From: Hyphomicrobium sp. NDB2Meth4 | Lineage (GTDB): Bacteria > Pseudomonadota > Alphaproteobacteria > Rhizobiales > Hyphomicrobiaceae | DNA: 64,000 bases | Assembly (NCBI RefSeq): GCF_900117445.1 | Contig: NZ_FPEJ01000001.1 | Coordinates: 486,501 to 550,500 of the forward strand | Direction of reading: 5' to 3' | Shown: positions 47,388 to 57,366 of the stretch, piece after piece | Numbering within the stretch: position 1 is the stretch's first letter | Layout: every line of letters begins with the position of its first letter | Made by a program: the position numbers and the translations under genes | The notes under the pieces: model-generated | What the model saw: the letters and a program-made list of their open reading frames with translations, nothing else | The model's database searches: none | Told to the model about the DNA's origin: nothing

Positions 47388-48190
47388 CTGACCTCTCCTT
47401 CCCCGAATTCCGCTCCGGCGAAGTCTGGCTTGTCGGCGCAGGGCCAGGCGATCCTCGCCTTTTGACACTGCTGGCCGTGCATGCGCTGAAGTCTGGCGAT
47501 GTCGTGGTGCACGACGAGCTGATCGACAAGCGCGTGCTGGGATTCGCATCAGAGGGCGCCGAAATACTGTCGGCGGGCAAACGCGGCGGAAAGCCATCCG
47601 CGCATCAGGCCGACATCAACGACCGGCTCATCGAGCTGGCCCGTGCTGGTCGCAAGGTTGTCCGCCTCAAGGGGGGCGATCCCTTTGTGTTCGGACGCGG
47701 CGGCGAAGAAGCGATCACTCTGGCGCGTGCCGGCGTGCCCTTCCGCATCGTTCCTGGCCTGACCTCCGGCCTGACTGCGGCAGCCCTTGCCGGCATTCCC
47801 GCAACGACACGCCAGACCAATCACGCCGTTATCCTGGCGACGGGGCATCGCGCGCTCGACGAGGAGGCGATGCGCGATTGGGCGGCGATGGCACGCACCG
47901 GCCAGCCCATCATTTTCTACATGGCAATCTCGAACCTGGAGCGGATCTGCGCCGTTTTGCGGGACGCTGGGATGGACGCTCGAACGCCGGTTACATTCAT
48001 CATGGCCTCCACGTACGAGGCCGAGCGCACACTAGACACCACGCTGGAGCACGCTGCCCGCGATGCGCGCGAGCATGCCATCACCGCTCCCGCCCTCATC
48101 GTTATCGGCGCCATAGCCGCCTTGCGTGGCGAGATCACCCCGTGGCTCCGCCGCGAGCCCCAGCAAACTGGAAAACCGGGCGGGGACTAA
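47384..48190 (+). CDS. cobA: Uroporphyrinogen-III C-methyltransferase
   Basis: A 268-residue SUMT that methylates C2 and C7 of uroporphyrinogen III to give precorrin-2, the branch from haem to cobalamin. [35 protein letters not shown] and [16 protein letters not shown] are diagnostic. It lacks the CysG dehydrogenase/chelatase part, as expected of a cobalamin-dedicated enzyme. It is the last gene of the riboswitch-led operon; I see no clear terminator after it. Confidence 0.95.
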   Translation: MTDLSFPEFRSGEVWLVGAGPGDPRLLTLLAVHALKSGDVVVHDELIDKRVLGFASEGAEILSAGKRGGKPSAHQADINDRLIELARAGRKVVRLKGGDPFVFGRGGEEAITLARAGVPFRIVPGLTSGLTAAALAGIPATTRQTNHAVILATGHRALDEEAMRDWAAMARTGQPIIFYMAISNLERICAVLRDAGMDARTPVTFIMASTYEAERTLDTTLEHAARDAREHAITAPALIVIGAIAALRGEITPWLRREPQQTGKPGGD

Positions 48191-48536
48191 TGGCAATCCC
48201 GTCAGAACGATTGCCGCATAGCCCCCTTGAACTCCGACCGAGCCTACGCTCGCTGGCCGCTGTTCGGGGAGCATACTTCGCGCATTTCCTGGGTTCGCGC
48301 CCTTCACAGAGGTCGTTCGGCCTCTAAGCCTGGTGATTCTGAGCACGACCAAAGATCGATGCCGATCGGCAACGCTTTTAGCTGATCGACTTGGCAACGC
48401 TTGCCAGCCAATCCGGCCCGACGCTTAATCGTGGCGGGGATCAAAAAGAACTTCGGCTTCGCGAAGCGGCGCGCGTTCCGGGAAACAAACAATAAGTGGC
48501 GACAAGAAGAGGGCTGTCGTCGACAAAGGCGCGCCC
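48191..48536. other. Intergenic region after cobA
   Basis: 346 nt with no convincing gene. It holds a direct repeat ggcaacgctt at 48368-48377 and 48393-48402 (25-nt period) that could be a protein-binding site. No clear terminator or promoter was identified. Confidence 0.35.
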
Positions 48537-49865
48537 ATGCCCATCGCCATCCGACTTGACGCGGACCAATCCTCCTTCGCCACCGATGCTCACGGCAACG
48601 GTAACGCGCACAGCATCGAAGCGCCCAGCCCACTCAGCCGCCAGATTCAGATACGTGAACAGCCACTCGCGAATACGTCGGCTGTCGACACGATCGCCGC
48701 CGCACTCGCGAACTCTCCCGTGCTGCCGTCGCGCGAGCCCCCCATGTCGCTCGACCTCGCATCCGGATTAGCACTCGCACGTCCCGCCGAAGTGCTTCGT
48801 TATGACGATCGCACCAGCGCCTTGCTGCCTCAGTCGACGACAGACAGCCTCGAGCCACTCCCGGCCGCGCCGCTGCCATCTCCGTTTGCACCGCTTCCGT
48901 TCAACCCGAGCATGCCCGACATCGCAAGCTGCGCCCCGACGCGAGTATTTCGCGCCGGAGACGATATCGCGCTCTTCCTCAGGAACCCTGCGGCCATCGC
49001 CGCACGCAGCGGCCTCCCATCGGCCGTGCGCTACTCGCTGGTGCTAGCCGTCGTCAGCCGCATCACGCGTATGCCGCTCTTCATGGTGGCACTAGAGCAC
49101 GGACCGTTCGACACGGCTTGGCTTTGCACCTTCGGCACCGATGGCGTGCATCGAAATCTCGGCGCGATGTCCGTCGACGAGGAGCAGTTCTTTGCCCATG
49201 CCGCTAGCATCGTCTCGACCGAATTCGGGCAGATGCTCGTGGAATTGCCCATGCCGCAGGGCGCACCGCTGGCGGGCTATGCCGGCACAGCACACGAGGC
49301 GCCACCGCGCACGGCGCACACCGCGCCTACCGGCAAGGCGCCGTGTCACGACCTCGATCAATTCCTAAGGATGCTTGATGAAGAGCCGGTCCCCGCCTCC
49401 GACCCCATAGTTTCCCGCATGCAGGACTTGATGCGCAACGTCGCCATCTATCTGAATGCTGGAACGGGAACGGATGCGGAAGCCGCCCACCTGGAGCGCG
49501 AACTGCAGTGGGCGGCGATGCACTTCCCGCCTCGCCAATGCCAGACCCTGGCGCGCAGCGTCCGGGCTGCCTCGCCCGCTTACCGCCGACGGCTTGATCT
49601 GATGAAACAGGCACACTTCAATTTCGTCACCACCGGCAAAGGTGCGATTGGACCGCTGCTGAACGAGATCGCCGAGCTCGAAGCCGCCGGGGTGCTGTCC
49701 CTGCAGGAGCGAGCGACGCTCCATAACGCGCTGACGCCACAACCGCCGGTCGCGCGGCCCTCTGTGCCGCCGGCCGCCTCGAGGGCACCCGCCGCAGCAG
49801 GCCCTCCACCAGCCCGGCTGCCACCTAAGCAACCCATGCCGTGGTGGCGCCGCCTCCTGAGATAA
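48537..49865 (+). CDS. Protein of unknown function, 442 residues, disordered ends
   Basis: I do not recognise this protein. The first ~125 residues are Pro/Ser/Ala-rich and probably disordered. A folded block at about 135-240 (TRVFRAGDDIALFLRNPAAI, PLFMVALEHGPFDTAWLCTF) is followed by a helical block at about 275-400, and a Pro/Ala-rich tail ends in MPWWRRLLR. There is no signal peptide or clear membrane helix. It stands alone between the cob operon and the convergent PilZ gene, 15 nt apart. The protein-like composition and length argue that it is real. GC-rich codon usage matches its neighbours. Confidence 0.65.
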   Translation: MPIAIRLDADQSSFATDAHGNGNAHSIEAPSPLSRQIQIREQPLANTSAVDTIAAALANSPVLPSREPPMSLDLASGLALARPAEVLRYDDRTSALLPQSTTDSLEPLPAAPLPSPFAPLPFNPSMPDIASCAPTRVFRAGDDIALFLRNPAAIAARSGLPSAVRYSLVLAVVSRITRMPLFMVALEHGPFDTAWLCTFGTDGVHRNLGAMSVDEEQFFAHAASIVSTEFGQMLVELPMPQGAPLAGYAGTAHEAPPRTAHTAPTGKAPCHDLDQFLRMLDEEPVPASDPIVSRMQDLMRNVAIYLNAGTGTDAEAAHLERELQWAAMHFPPRQCQTLARSVRAASPAYRRRLDLMKQAHFNFVTTGKGAIGPLLNEIAELEAAGVLSLQERATLHNALTPQPPVARPSVPPAASRAPAAAGPPPARLPPKQPMPWWRRLLR

Positions 49866-49880
49866 GAGGCGGCACAGGCA

Positions 49881-50219
49881 TCAGATTTCAGCGTTCAGCG
49901 CAGGATGATCCTCGGCCAGCGGCTGAGCGAAGGTCACGCCACAGAAACCGCCCACCGACCAGTCCACGGTCCCGTTCACTACGTCCTGTGAGGGCAACAT
50001 GACCGTCACGGTATCGCCCGCCGCAAGGCCGAATACACCGTCGAGCTTGATCCCGCTGGGCGATACGCTGCGGATCATTGCGCTCAGCTTACGGCTCCCA
50101 GCCACCACCCGCGCGTGTTGTATCGGCCCACGCATAAAGGCTGGCCGCTGCGCCAGCGCCTGCTTCGCCGATGACTGATAACGCGTCGCCGAATAGTCCA
50201 TTTGAACCCGATGTTCCAT
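49881..50219 (-). CDS. PilZ domain protein
   Basis: A 112-residue protein. A short N-terminal region (TRYQSSAKQALAQRPAFMR) precedes a PilZ-like beta-barrel: SVSPSGIKLDGVFGLAAGDTVTVMLPSQ and GTVDWSVGGFCGVTFAQPL. PilZ domains often bind cyclic-di-GMP through RxxxR and D/NxSxxG; here only an SxSG-like part is obvious, so nucleotide binding is uncertain. The start may be ATG 50237, six codons earlier. Convergent with the unknown gene at 48537. Confidence 0.75.
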   Translation of the reverse strand: MEHRVQMDYSATRYQSSAKQALAQRPAFMRGPIQHARVVAGSRKLSAMIRSVSPSGIKLDGVFGLAAGDTVTVMLPSQDVVNGTVDWSVGGFCGVTFAQPLAEDHPALNAEI

Positions 50220-50383
50220 GCCTGCACCCGACCTCATGCTCGCATGATGCTGTTGCGGCCGCCTTGAGCCGCCTGTCCAGGATTGAATAGAACTATTCAG
50301 ATCCTCTTAAGTTTCCCTCATCGGATCGCACCGAATGAAATATCTGACTTCCAAGTCGACCCCGAACCGATGATGGAGCCCTG

Positions 50384-51274
50384 ATGCGCCTGATCGATCG
50401 CTGGCTTGCTCGTTATGCCGAACCTCAAGAGGCTGCCCTCGAAGCTGTCAGAGGCCTCAAGCCCATCGTCGTCGTTACGGGCGCTTCACAAGGGATCGGA
50501 CTGGCATTGGCCCGGCGTTTTGGCCGCGCCGGCCACGACGTTGCCCTCATCGCGCGAGGAGCAAATGCGCTCGAAGCTGCGGCCGGACTGATTGCCTCAG
50601 ACTACGCCGTCACCGCAATGGCCATCCCCATGGATGTCACCAACCCGGAAGCGATCGACCGCATCACCGCCCAGCTCGGCGCGAATGGCTTCTATATAGA
50701 AGTGCTCATCAACAATGCCGGCGTGGGGCTCGCCGGGCCATTCGCTCATCAATCCCAGGAAGCGATCGCGCACCTTATTGATCTCAACGTCACGGCCCTG
50801 ACCCGGATGACCCGTGCAGTCCTCCCCGACATGCTTGCCCGCGGCCATGGCGGCATTATCAACTTGGCCTCCCTGGGAGGGCTTATCCCCGGGCCCAACC
50901 AGGCCGTTTACTACGCCAGCAAGGCTTATGTCGTATCACTTACTCGCGCACTGGCTGCAGAGAACGCCGGTCGCGGCGTGCGCATGTTGGCCGTGGCCCC
51001 TGGCCCGGTGGACACCGGTTTCCATAGAGCAATGGGCACCGAACTTTCTTTTTACCGCCAGCTACTAATCGCCTTGAGTGCGCGCCAGGTCGCGTTCGAA
51101 TCCTACCTCGCCTTCAAGCTCGGCTGGCACCATTATGTGCCCGGCCTGACCGGCAAGCTCCTGCAAATAGCCGTTTGGATCATCCCCCACGCGCTGCTGC
51201 TTCCGCTTATGGGCTGGCTCTTGCGCCGACGCGACGAGCGGCCTTGGCACGACGTCGGCAACCCGTCGGCGTGA
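50384..51274 (+). CDS. Short-chain dehydrogenase/reductase
   Basis: A 296-residue classical SDR. The NAD(P) loop VVVTGASQGIGLALARRFG is near residue 30, NNAG is present, the catalytic Ser in INLASLGG and Tyr-Lys in YYASKAYV are intact, and PGPVDTGF follows. A hydrophobic C-terminal stretch (LLQIAVWIIPHALLLPLMGWLL) may attach it to the membrane. The substrate is unknown; lipid or steroid-like substrates are common for this shape. It appears monocistronic. Confidence 0.88.
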   Translation: MRLIDRWLARYAEPQEAALEAVRGLKPIVVVTGASQGIGLALARRFGRAGHDVALIARGANALEAAAGLIASDYAVTAMAIPMDVTNPEAIDRITAQLGANGFYIEVLINNAGVGLAGPFAHQSQEAIAHLIDLNVTALTRMTRAVLPDMLARGHGGIINLASLGGLIPGPNQAVYYASKAYVVSLTRALAAENAGRGVRMLAVAPGPVDTGFHRAMGTELSFYRQLLIALSARQVAFESYLAFKLGWHHYVPGLTGKLLQIAVWIIPHALLLPLMGWLLRRRDERPWHDVGNPSA

Positions 51275-51589
51275 TTGCCGCACCGCAACGTCATTTCCTT
51301 TCTCGAAACAAATTTCCGTTTAGTGTCGTTCGGCGTCGGGAATTGTGTCTAGCGTATCACGGCGCAGTCGGCGCGGTGGCGCGCCGGCGAGTATCGTTAA
51401 ACTCGCTCTGTGCGCGCTGCCGCGTCTTCCTTGCATAAGTCTCTTGAATCTTGCCGTCGACGCTCCCCATCTCAGCCCGCGTCGAACCTTCTCACCCACC
51501 GCGACATCTCATCTTCACCATCCAGGGAACATTCCTGGACAGCCGCGCGTCGACGCCCTAAACGCCGATACTCGAGCAGTGAGTGCAGG
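51275..51589. other. Intergenic region upstream of the GH15 gene
   Basis: 315 nt without a convincing gene. The GH15 frame is open back to 51410, but the extra residues are a Ser/Arg-rich stretch unlike the family. Presumably carries the promoter of the trehalose/glucan cluster; no box was identified. Confidence 0.4.
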
Positions 51590-53401
51590 ATGCCCGGTCG
51601 CAACGCTTCCAATCCCTCAGCAAACCTGGACCTCGCTCCAATCGGCAACGGGCGAACGTCTGCCCTTGTCGACACCAACGGGCGCATCGTCTGGTGGTGC
51701 TTCCCGAGGTTCGATTCAGATCCCGTTTTCTCACGCCTTTTGGCCGGAGACGATGAAAAGGGCTTCTGCGACGTCGTCATGCAGGGCCAGACGACGACGC
51801 ACGCCGCGTACGTCCGCAACACCGCCATTGTCGAGACAATACTAGAGGACGCGAGCGGCAACGCCGTCCGTATCACCGATTTTGCCCCGCGTTTCATGCT
51901 CTATGAGCGCGCGTTCCACCCCGCCCAGCTGATCCGCCGCATCGAACCCCTGCGCGGTCTGCCCCGTATCACGATCCGATTGCGCCCGACTTTCAACTAC
52001 GGCCAACCCGCCGAGCCCCCCGCCATCGGATCGAACCACATGCGATTTGGCGGTGGCGCCGATGTACTGCGCGTCACCACCGACGCGCCGCTCTCCTACA
52101 TTGCCCACGAAACGCCCTTCGCGCTGACAAATCCCGTGACGCTCGTACTCGGCTCGGACGAACCGCTCCAAGCCTCCGTCGACAGCATCAGCCGCGAGTT
52201 TCTCGAACGCACGCGCAGCTACTGGGTGAATTGGGTGCGCGGCCTCGGCATCCCGCTCGACTGGCAGTCTGCGATCATCCGCGCTGCCATAACTTTGAAG
52301 CTTTGCCAGTTCGAGGAAACGGGAGCGATCATCGCAGCCGCGACCACGTCGATTCCAGAGGCCCCCGGCACGCAACGCAATTGGGATTACCGCTTCTGTT
52401 GGCTCCGCGACGCCTTCTTTGTGGTCAGCGCACTCAATCGTCTGGGCGCGACCCAGACGATGGAAAACTACCTCAACTACATCACCACCATTGCCGTCGA
52501 AACCGAGACCCCACTGCAGCCAGTCTACGGCATCATCCCAAATCTGCCGCTCACCGAGCGCATTGCCGAAAACCTCGCCGGCTTCCGCGGTATGGGGCCT
52601 GTCCGCATCGGCAACCAGGCCGCCGAGCAAACCCAGCACGACGCATACGGCAGCATCATCCTTGGCGCCTCGCATATGTTCATCGACGAGCGTCTGCCGG
52701 GCATGGGCGATGCGGCGCTGTTTCGCCGGTTGGAACCGCTCGGACACCTGGCACGCAAACGCTACCTCGAGCCCGATGCCGGTCCGTGGGAATATCGCGG
52801 CCGCGCACGCATTCATACCTATTCGGCAATGATGTGCTGGGTTGCCTGCGATCGGCTCGCGCGCCTTGCCGGCTTGTTGTCGCTCAACGAGCAAGCCGGG
52901 TACTGGCGCGCCGAGGCCGACAAAATCCGTGATGAGATCCTCTCCCGCGCCTGGAGCAAGAAGTGGGGCGCCCTCGCAGGAGCCTTCGAGCACGACGACC
53001 TCGACGCCAGCGTGCTGCTCGCCGCCGAGTTCGGGCTGCTGCGCGCCGATGACGAGCGCTATCGCTCAACCGTCGAAGTCATCGGCCGCGAGTTGGGCCG
53101 CAACGGCTTCATGATGCGCTATGTCGCCGACGACGATTTCGGAGCGCCCGAAACTGCATTTCTCGCTTGCCAGTTCTGGTACGCCGATGCCTTGGCCTTG
53201 ATCGGCGAGACGCAAAAGGCACGCGACATCTTCACCGACATTCTCTCGCGCACCAATACTTTTGGCGTGCTCGGAGAGGACATTGATCCCGTCTCCGGCC
53301 AGCTCTGGGGCAACATTCCTCAGACCTATTGCATGGCGGGCATCATTAACACCGCGATGAAGTTATCCCGCAGCTGGGAAGACGCTTGGGTGGCCAGCTA
53401 A
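51590..53401 (+). CDS. Glycoside hydrolase family 15 protein (glucoamylase or trehalase type)
   Basis: A 603-residue GH15 enzyme. The N-terminal domain starts LDLAPIGNGRTSALVDTNGRIVWWCFPRFDSDPVF, typical of bacterial GH15. The (alpha/alpha)6 catalytic part has NWDYRFCWLRDAFFVV near residue 264 and GVLGEDIDPVSGQLWGN near the end, where the catalytic glutamate is expected. No signal peptide, so cytoplasmic. Neighbours otsA and otsB suggest the substrate is trehalose or a glucan made with it; GH15 trehalases are known. ATG 51590 starts MPGRNASNPSAN. Confidence 0.88.
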   Translation: MPGRNASNPSANLDLAPIGNGRTSALVDTNGRIVWWCFPRFDSDPVFSRLLAGDDEKGFCDVVMQGQTTTHAAYVRNTAIVETILEDASGNAVRITDFAPRFMLYERAFHPAQLIRRIEPLRGLPRITIRLRPTFNYGQPAEPPAIGSNHMRFGGGADVLRVTTDAPLSYIAHETPFALTNPVTLVLGSDEPLQASVDSISREFLERTRSYWVNWVRGLGIPLDWQSAIIRAAITLKLCQFEETGAIIAAATTSIPEAPGTQRNWDYRFCWLRDAFFVVSALNRLGATQTMENYLNYITTIAVETETPLQPVYGIIPNLPLTERIAENLAGFRGMGPVRIGNQAAEQTQHDAYGSIILGASHMFIDERLPGMGDAALFRRLEPLGHLARKRYLEPDAGPWEYRGRARIHTYSAMMCWVACDRLARLAGLLSLNEQAGYWRAEADKIRDEILSRAWSKKWGALAGAFEHDDLDASVLLAAEFGLLRADDERYRSTVEVIGRELGRNGFMMRYVADDDFGAPETAFLACQFWYADALALIGETQKARDIFTDILSRTNTFGVLGEDIDPVSGQLWGNIPQTYCMAGIINTAMKLSRSWEDAWVAS

Positions 53402-53491
53402 CCCGCCGCGAATTGCTCAATTGGAACTAAAACGCGACCTAAACGTTTATCGCCCAATACCGAATCTACTCCTGAGACTGACAGGAGAAGT

Positions 53492-54946
53492 ATGGGCCGC
53501 CTCGTACTCATTTCAAATCGCGTCGCCGACCTCTCGAAAGCTTCACAAGCGGGAGGCATGGCCGTCGCGTTAGCCGATACGCTGCGCACGCGCGGCGGAC
53601 TTTGGCTCGGCTGGAGCGGGAAGATCGGCGAGCGCCGCGACGAGCAGCGCAGCGATCCTGACTTCACCAAATTCGGCAACGCCACCGTCGCCACCTTACC
53701 GCTCAGCGCCCGCGAGCATGAAGCCTACTACATTGGCTATTCCAACAACGTGCTCTGGCCCGTGTTTCACGATCGCCTGGATATCGCCCAGTTCGAAGCT
53801 GGCTACTATCAGCGCTATCTCGAGGTGAACAAGCGGTTCGCACGCGCGCTGCACCCGCTCCTGCGCCCCGACGACAGCATCTGGGTGCACGACTATCACA
53901 TGATCCCGCTCGGCATGGAGCTGCGCGCACTCGGCGTCACCAATCCGATCGGCTTTTTCCTGCACATCCCGGTGCCGCCCGCACAGACGTTCCTAGCCAT
54001 TCCCGAGCACCGCGAGCTGGCACGAGGCCTCGCCGCTTACGATCTCATCGGGCTGCAGACCAAGGTCGATGTCGGCAATCTGATCGACTACCTGCAGGAT
54101 GGTGTCTTCGGCCGCATTCTCCAGGATGGGCGCATCCGCGCCTTCGATCGCGAGCTGTCGATCGCCGCCTTTCCGGTTGCCATCGACGTCGATGCATTCG
54201 TGGATTCGCGCCCCAAGCACACTGCTAAAAAGCTGTCCACCACCCGCATCCTCGGTGTCGATCGCCTAGACTACACCAAAGGGCTGCCGCAGAAGTTCCG
54301 CGCCTTCAGCCGCTTCCTCGAGAAATACCCGGACTACCACGGCAAAGTTCTTCTCTCGCAGATCGCACCGCCGACGCGCGAGACGGTCACCGCCTACGCT
54401 GACATCCGTCATGAGCTGGAAACGCTCTCGGGCCGTATCAACGGCCGCTTCGGCGAGTTGGACTGGGTGCCGATCCAGTACATCCATCGCTCCACGCCGC
54501 GTAAATTGCTGGTCGACGTCTACCGCAACTCCCGCGTCGGGTTCGTCACCCCGCTGCGCGACGGCATGAACCTCGTCGCCAAGGAATACGTCGCAGCCCA
54601 GGATCCCGATGATCCCGGCGTTCTCATACTGTCGCGATTCGCCGGTGCTGCTGAGCAGTTGCAAGAAGCATTGATCGTCAATCCCTACGATATCGAGGAG
54701 ATGGCCGACGCGCTGAAGAAGGCGCTCGACATGGACCTGACCGAACGGCGTGAACGCCACGAGGCGCTCCTGTCGGACATCCGCCGCAACGACACCTACG
54801 CATGGTGCCGCTCCTTCCTAGACTCGTTGGAAAGCACCAGCCGTAGCGCGCCACTCGCGATCCCCACCTCGCCTTCGGAAGCGGCGCGCCGCGCGTTGCA
54901 GGAAATCGAGATGGCCCGCGTCGCACCACGCGCGCGCCATCAATGA
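53492..54946 (+). CDS. otsA: Trehalose-6-phosphate synthase
   Basis: A 484-residue GT20 glycosyltransferase that joins UDP-glucose and glucose-6-phosphate. [56 protein letters not shown] and [16 protein letters not shown] are diagnostic for OtsA. It starts 90 nt after GH15 with AGGAG before the ATG. Trehalose is a compatible solute and stress protectant. A PfkB kinase gene separates it from otsB. Confidence 0.95.
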   Translation: MGRLVLISNRVADLSKASQAGGMAVALADTLRTRGGLWLGWSGKIGERRDEQRSDPDFTKFGNATVATLPLSAREHEAYYIGYSNNVLWPVFHDRLDIAQFEAGYYQRYLEVNKRFARALHPLLRPDDSIWVHDYHMIPLGMELRALGVTNPIGFFLHIPVPPAQTFLAIPEHRELARGLAAYDLIGLQTKVDVGNLIDYLQDGVFGRILQDGRIRAFDRELSIAAFPVAIDVDAFVDSRPKHTAKKLSTTRILGVDRLDYTKGLPQKFRAFSRFLEKYPDYHGKVLLSQIAPPTRETVTAYADIRHELETLSGRINGRFGELDWVPIQYIHRSTPRKLLVDVYRNSRVGFVTPLRDGMNLVAKEYVAAQDPDDPGVLILSRFAGAAEQLQEALIVNPYDIEEMADALKKALDMDLTERRERHEALLSDIRRNDTYAWCRSFLDSLESTSRSAPLAIPTSPSEAARRALQEIEMARVAPRARHQ

Positions 54947-54988
54947 GTGAAGCGGTGCGGGCCACCACATGCCGCCTGAGAGGCACAC

Positions 54989-56077
54989 ATGAAGGCACTC
55001 TGCATCGGTGGCGCAACGGTCGACGCGATCGCGACGATAGAAAGCGATAGCATCGAACGCATGTCGATGTTGAATGCAGAGACGTCCTTTCTGTTGCTCG
55101 AAGAAGGACGCAAGACGGAAGCGCACGATATCTCCACCCATTGCGGCGGCGGCGCCGTCAACGCGGCTGTCGCCCTTTCACGCCTCGGCCTTGACGCATC
55201 CGCCATCGCCAAGCTTGGCCGCGATGCGCGCGCCGACTTCATCCTGTCGCGCCTCACCGCGGAAGGCGTATCGACGCGCTGGATCATCCGCGACGCCACC
55301 GCCCCTACCGGCGCCTCCATGATCATCTCGTCCCACGAGCGCAACGCAGCCGTCTTCACGTTTCGCGGTGCGAATGCCCACCTCGAGTCGGCAGACCTCG
55401 CTCGCGAGGCTTTCGACGTCGACCTGGTCTACATCTCGAGCCTTTCCGGCAAATCCGCCGACTGCTTCCCCCAGGCAGTACGCATGGCGCGTACCGCAGG
55501 CGCCCTCATCGCCGTCAACGCAACGATCCGCCAGCTCGCGGTGCACCCCGACGCGTTCCTCGCAAATCTCGCCGCGATCGACATCCTCGCACTCAACCGC
55601 CGCGAGGCCGAAGCGCTCCTGCCCCGGCTGACCAACTCCGCCGCGAGCAGCCCCATGCCGCGCATCACCGCTGGTGATCAGGCGCCGCCGTTGCTGACCC
55701 GCGGGCTGCAATCGGGCACCTTCGAAATGAGTTTGCCGACTTTCTTCGCGGCATTGCGGGCCCGCGGCACACGCCACATTATGCTCACCGATGGCAGCAA
55801 CGGAGCTTTCGTCTGCTCTGACGCGGACATGATCTACTGCCCCGCCGAGCCCACGGACGTCGCCAGCACAGCAGGCGCGGGCGACGCAATGGGCGCGACA
55901 TTCTCTGCCTTCATCACCCTCGGCTACCCGGCCGACGTCGCATTGAAGGCTGCGACAATCAATGCCGCGAACGTCGTGGCTTTCATTGACACGCAGTCCG
56001 GGTTATTGGGGCGGCACGCCCTGGAGCAGCGTCTCGGCGCCAGCTCCGGACAAAAACTGCGCAGATGGAAGATGTGA
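54989..56077 (+). CDS. PfkB family sugar kinase between otsA and otsB
   Basis: A 362-residue ribokinase-fold kinase starting MKALCIGGATVDAIATIESDSIERM. The N-terminal substrate-lid region has THCGGGAVNAAVALSRLG; the catalytic loop is STAGAGDAMGATFSAF. PfkB members phosphorylate sugars or nucleosides at a primary hydroxyl. The substrate is not clear; its place inside the trehalose pathway suggests glucose, fructose or a related sugar, which is only inference. It is 42 nt from otsA and 15 nt from otsB. Confidence 0.87.
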   Translation: MKALCIGGATVDAIATIESDSIERMSMLNAETSFLLLEEGRKTEAHDISTHCGGGAVNAAVALSRLGLDASAIAKLGRDARADFILSRLTAEGVSTRWIIRDATAPTGASMIISSHERNAAVFTFRGANAHLESADLAREAFDVDLVYISSLSGKSADCFPQAVRMARTAGALIAVNATIRQLAVHPDAFLANLAAIDILALNRREAEALLPRLTNSAASSPMPRITAGDQAPPLLTRGLQSGTFEMSLPTFFAALRARGTRHIMLTDGSNGAFVCSDADMIYCPAEPTDVASTAGAGDAMGATFSAFITLGYPADVALKAATINAANVVAFIDTQSGLLGRHALEQRLGASSGQKLRRWKM

Positions 56078-56092
56078 GGGGAACCTGGCCTG

Positions 56093-56920
56093 ATGACCGA
56101 CAGAGCCGTAGCCGCGAGAAAGCAACCGGCAGAATTGGTCTTCACGGAGGAACATGCCGTTGAGTTTCCTCCCATCTCCGCCGGCAGCCTCCTCGGCGGC
56201 GACGTACACAACATCGCCCTGTTTCTCGATTGCGACGGCACCCTGCTCGACATTGCAGCGACGCCGGGCGAGGTGCGCGTACCCACTGGACTGGTCGAAC
56301 TGCTGAAGCGCATCTCCGATGGCCTCGGCGGCGCTCTCGCCTTGCTGACCGGCCGTCAGCTCGCCGAAATCGACATGCTGCTTACGCCCATCGAATTCAT
56401 CGGAGCCGGCGTCCACGGCGCCGAGCTACGCATGCTTCCCGGCGGCGCCGTCACACGCATTACCAATTCGCTGCCCGCCGCTCTCATCGACGACGTGATG
56501 CATCACGTACAGAAGCTGCCCGGCATCATCGCTGAGCCGAAGGGCCCAGGCATCGCGGTTCACTATCGGCTGGCCCCTCATCTCGCTCCCTCGCTAGAAG
56601 CCGAGCTGCGCGCGCTTGTCGCCCGCCACGCCGATGATCTCGTGCTCTGCCCCGGTCGCCAGCTCTTCGAGATCATTCCTGCCGGCCACTCCAAGGGCAC
56701 GGCCCTAGAGACGATGCTGAAGCTGCCCGACTTTGCCCACCGCAAGCCGATCATGATCGGTGACGACGTCGGCGACATCCCGGCACTCGAAGCAGCGTTC
56801 CGGCTAGGGGGCGCAGGTCTGCGCGTCGCCGGCGAGCAGTTCCGCAAAGGCGCAGAATTCGCCGGCCCCGCGGAAGTGATAAGCTGGCTCCAGCGCCTGG
56901 AACTGCTGCTGCGCAAATAA
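56093..56920 (+). CDS. otsB: Trehalose-6-phosphate phosphatase
   Basis: A 275-residue HAD-type phosphatase that releases trehalose from trehalose-6-phosphate. Catalytic motif FLDCDGTLLDIA is near residue 44, LLTGRQLAEIDMLL and GVHGAEL follow, and the C-terminal MIGDDVGDIPALEAAF binds Mg2+. The ~40 residues before the HAD core are not conserved. Completes the OtsA-OtsB pair. It ends 5 nt from the convergent iron-permease-like gene. Confidence 0.93.
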   Translation: MTDRAVAARKQPAELVFTEEHAVEFPPISAGSLLGGDVHNIALFLDCDGTLLDIAATPGEVRVPTGLVELLKRISDGLGGALALLTGRQLAEIDMLLTPIEFIGAGVHGAELRMLPGGAVTRITNSLPAALIDDVMHHVQKLPGIIAEPKGPGIAVHYRLAPHLAPSLEAELRALVARHADDLVLCPGRQLFEIIPAGHSKGTALETMLKLPDFAHRKPIMIGDDVGDIPALEAAFRLGGAGLRVAGEQFRKGAEFAGPAEVISWLQRLELLLRK

Positions 56921-56925
56921 CCCGA

Positions 56926-57366
56926 TCACGTCGGCGCCGGCGGGCAATCCGCCGCGCCGCCATCGCGCGCCTTCTCGGCAAGCTCGCGGTACTTCTTGCG
57001 CAGCCGCTCAATCTCCGCTTCCTCAAGCTCCTCCAAGTCGAGCAGCGTATTGCGCGCCCCCTCGATCGACCGGATCAGTTCGTCGAGCTTCACTTGGATG
57101 GCTTCGGAATCGCGGTTCTGCGACGCCTGAATGGCGAACACCATCAGGAACGTTACAATCGTCGTGCCCGTGTTGATCACGAGCTGCCACGTGTCCGAGA
57201 ATCCGAACAACGGTCCGGTAACGATCCACACCGCCACCACGGCAACCGCAGCCGTGAACGCATAGGGGCTCCCCGCTGCGCGAGAGCACCAGCGCACGAA
57301 GCGCGTAAATAGCGATGAATTTTTGTTGCTCAGCTGCGAGGGATAAAACGACGCCATTGGAGACAT
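56926..57366 (-). CDS. Low-affinity iron permease family membrane protein
   Basis: A 146-residue membrane protein. Two hydrophobic segments (about residues 33-54 and 64-85) are followed by the family signature FLMVFAIQASQNRDSEAIQVKLDELI and a charged coiled-coil tail (LEELEEAEIERLRKKYREL). The family name derives from yeast Fet4; iron transport by these short bacterial forms is not established. The start is ATG 57366 or ATG 57357. It is divergent from the ROK gene. Confidence 0.83.
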   Translation of the reverse strand: MSPMASFYPSQLSNKNSSLFTRFVRWCSRAAGSPYAFTAAVAVVAVWIVTGPLFGFSDTWQLVINTGTTIVTFLMVFAIQASQNRDSEAIQVKLDELIRSIEGARNTLLDLEELEEAEIERLRKKYRELAEKARDGGAADCPPAPT

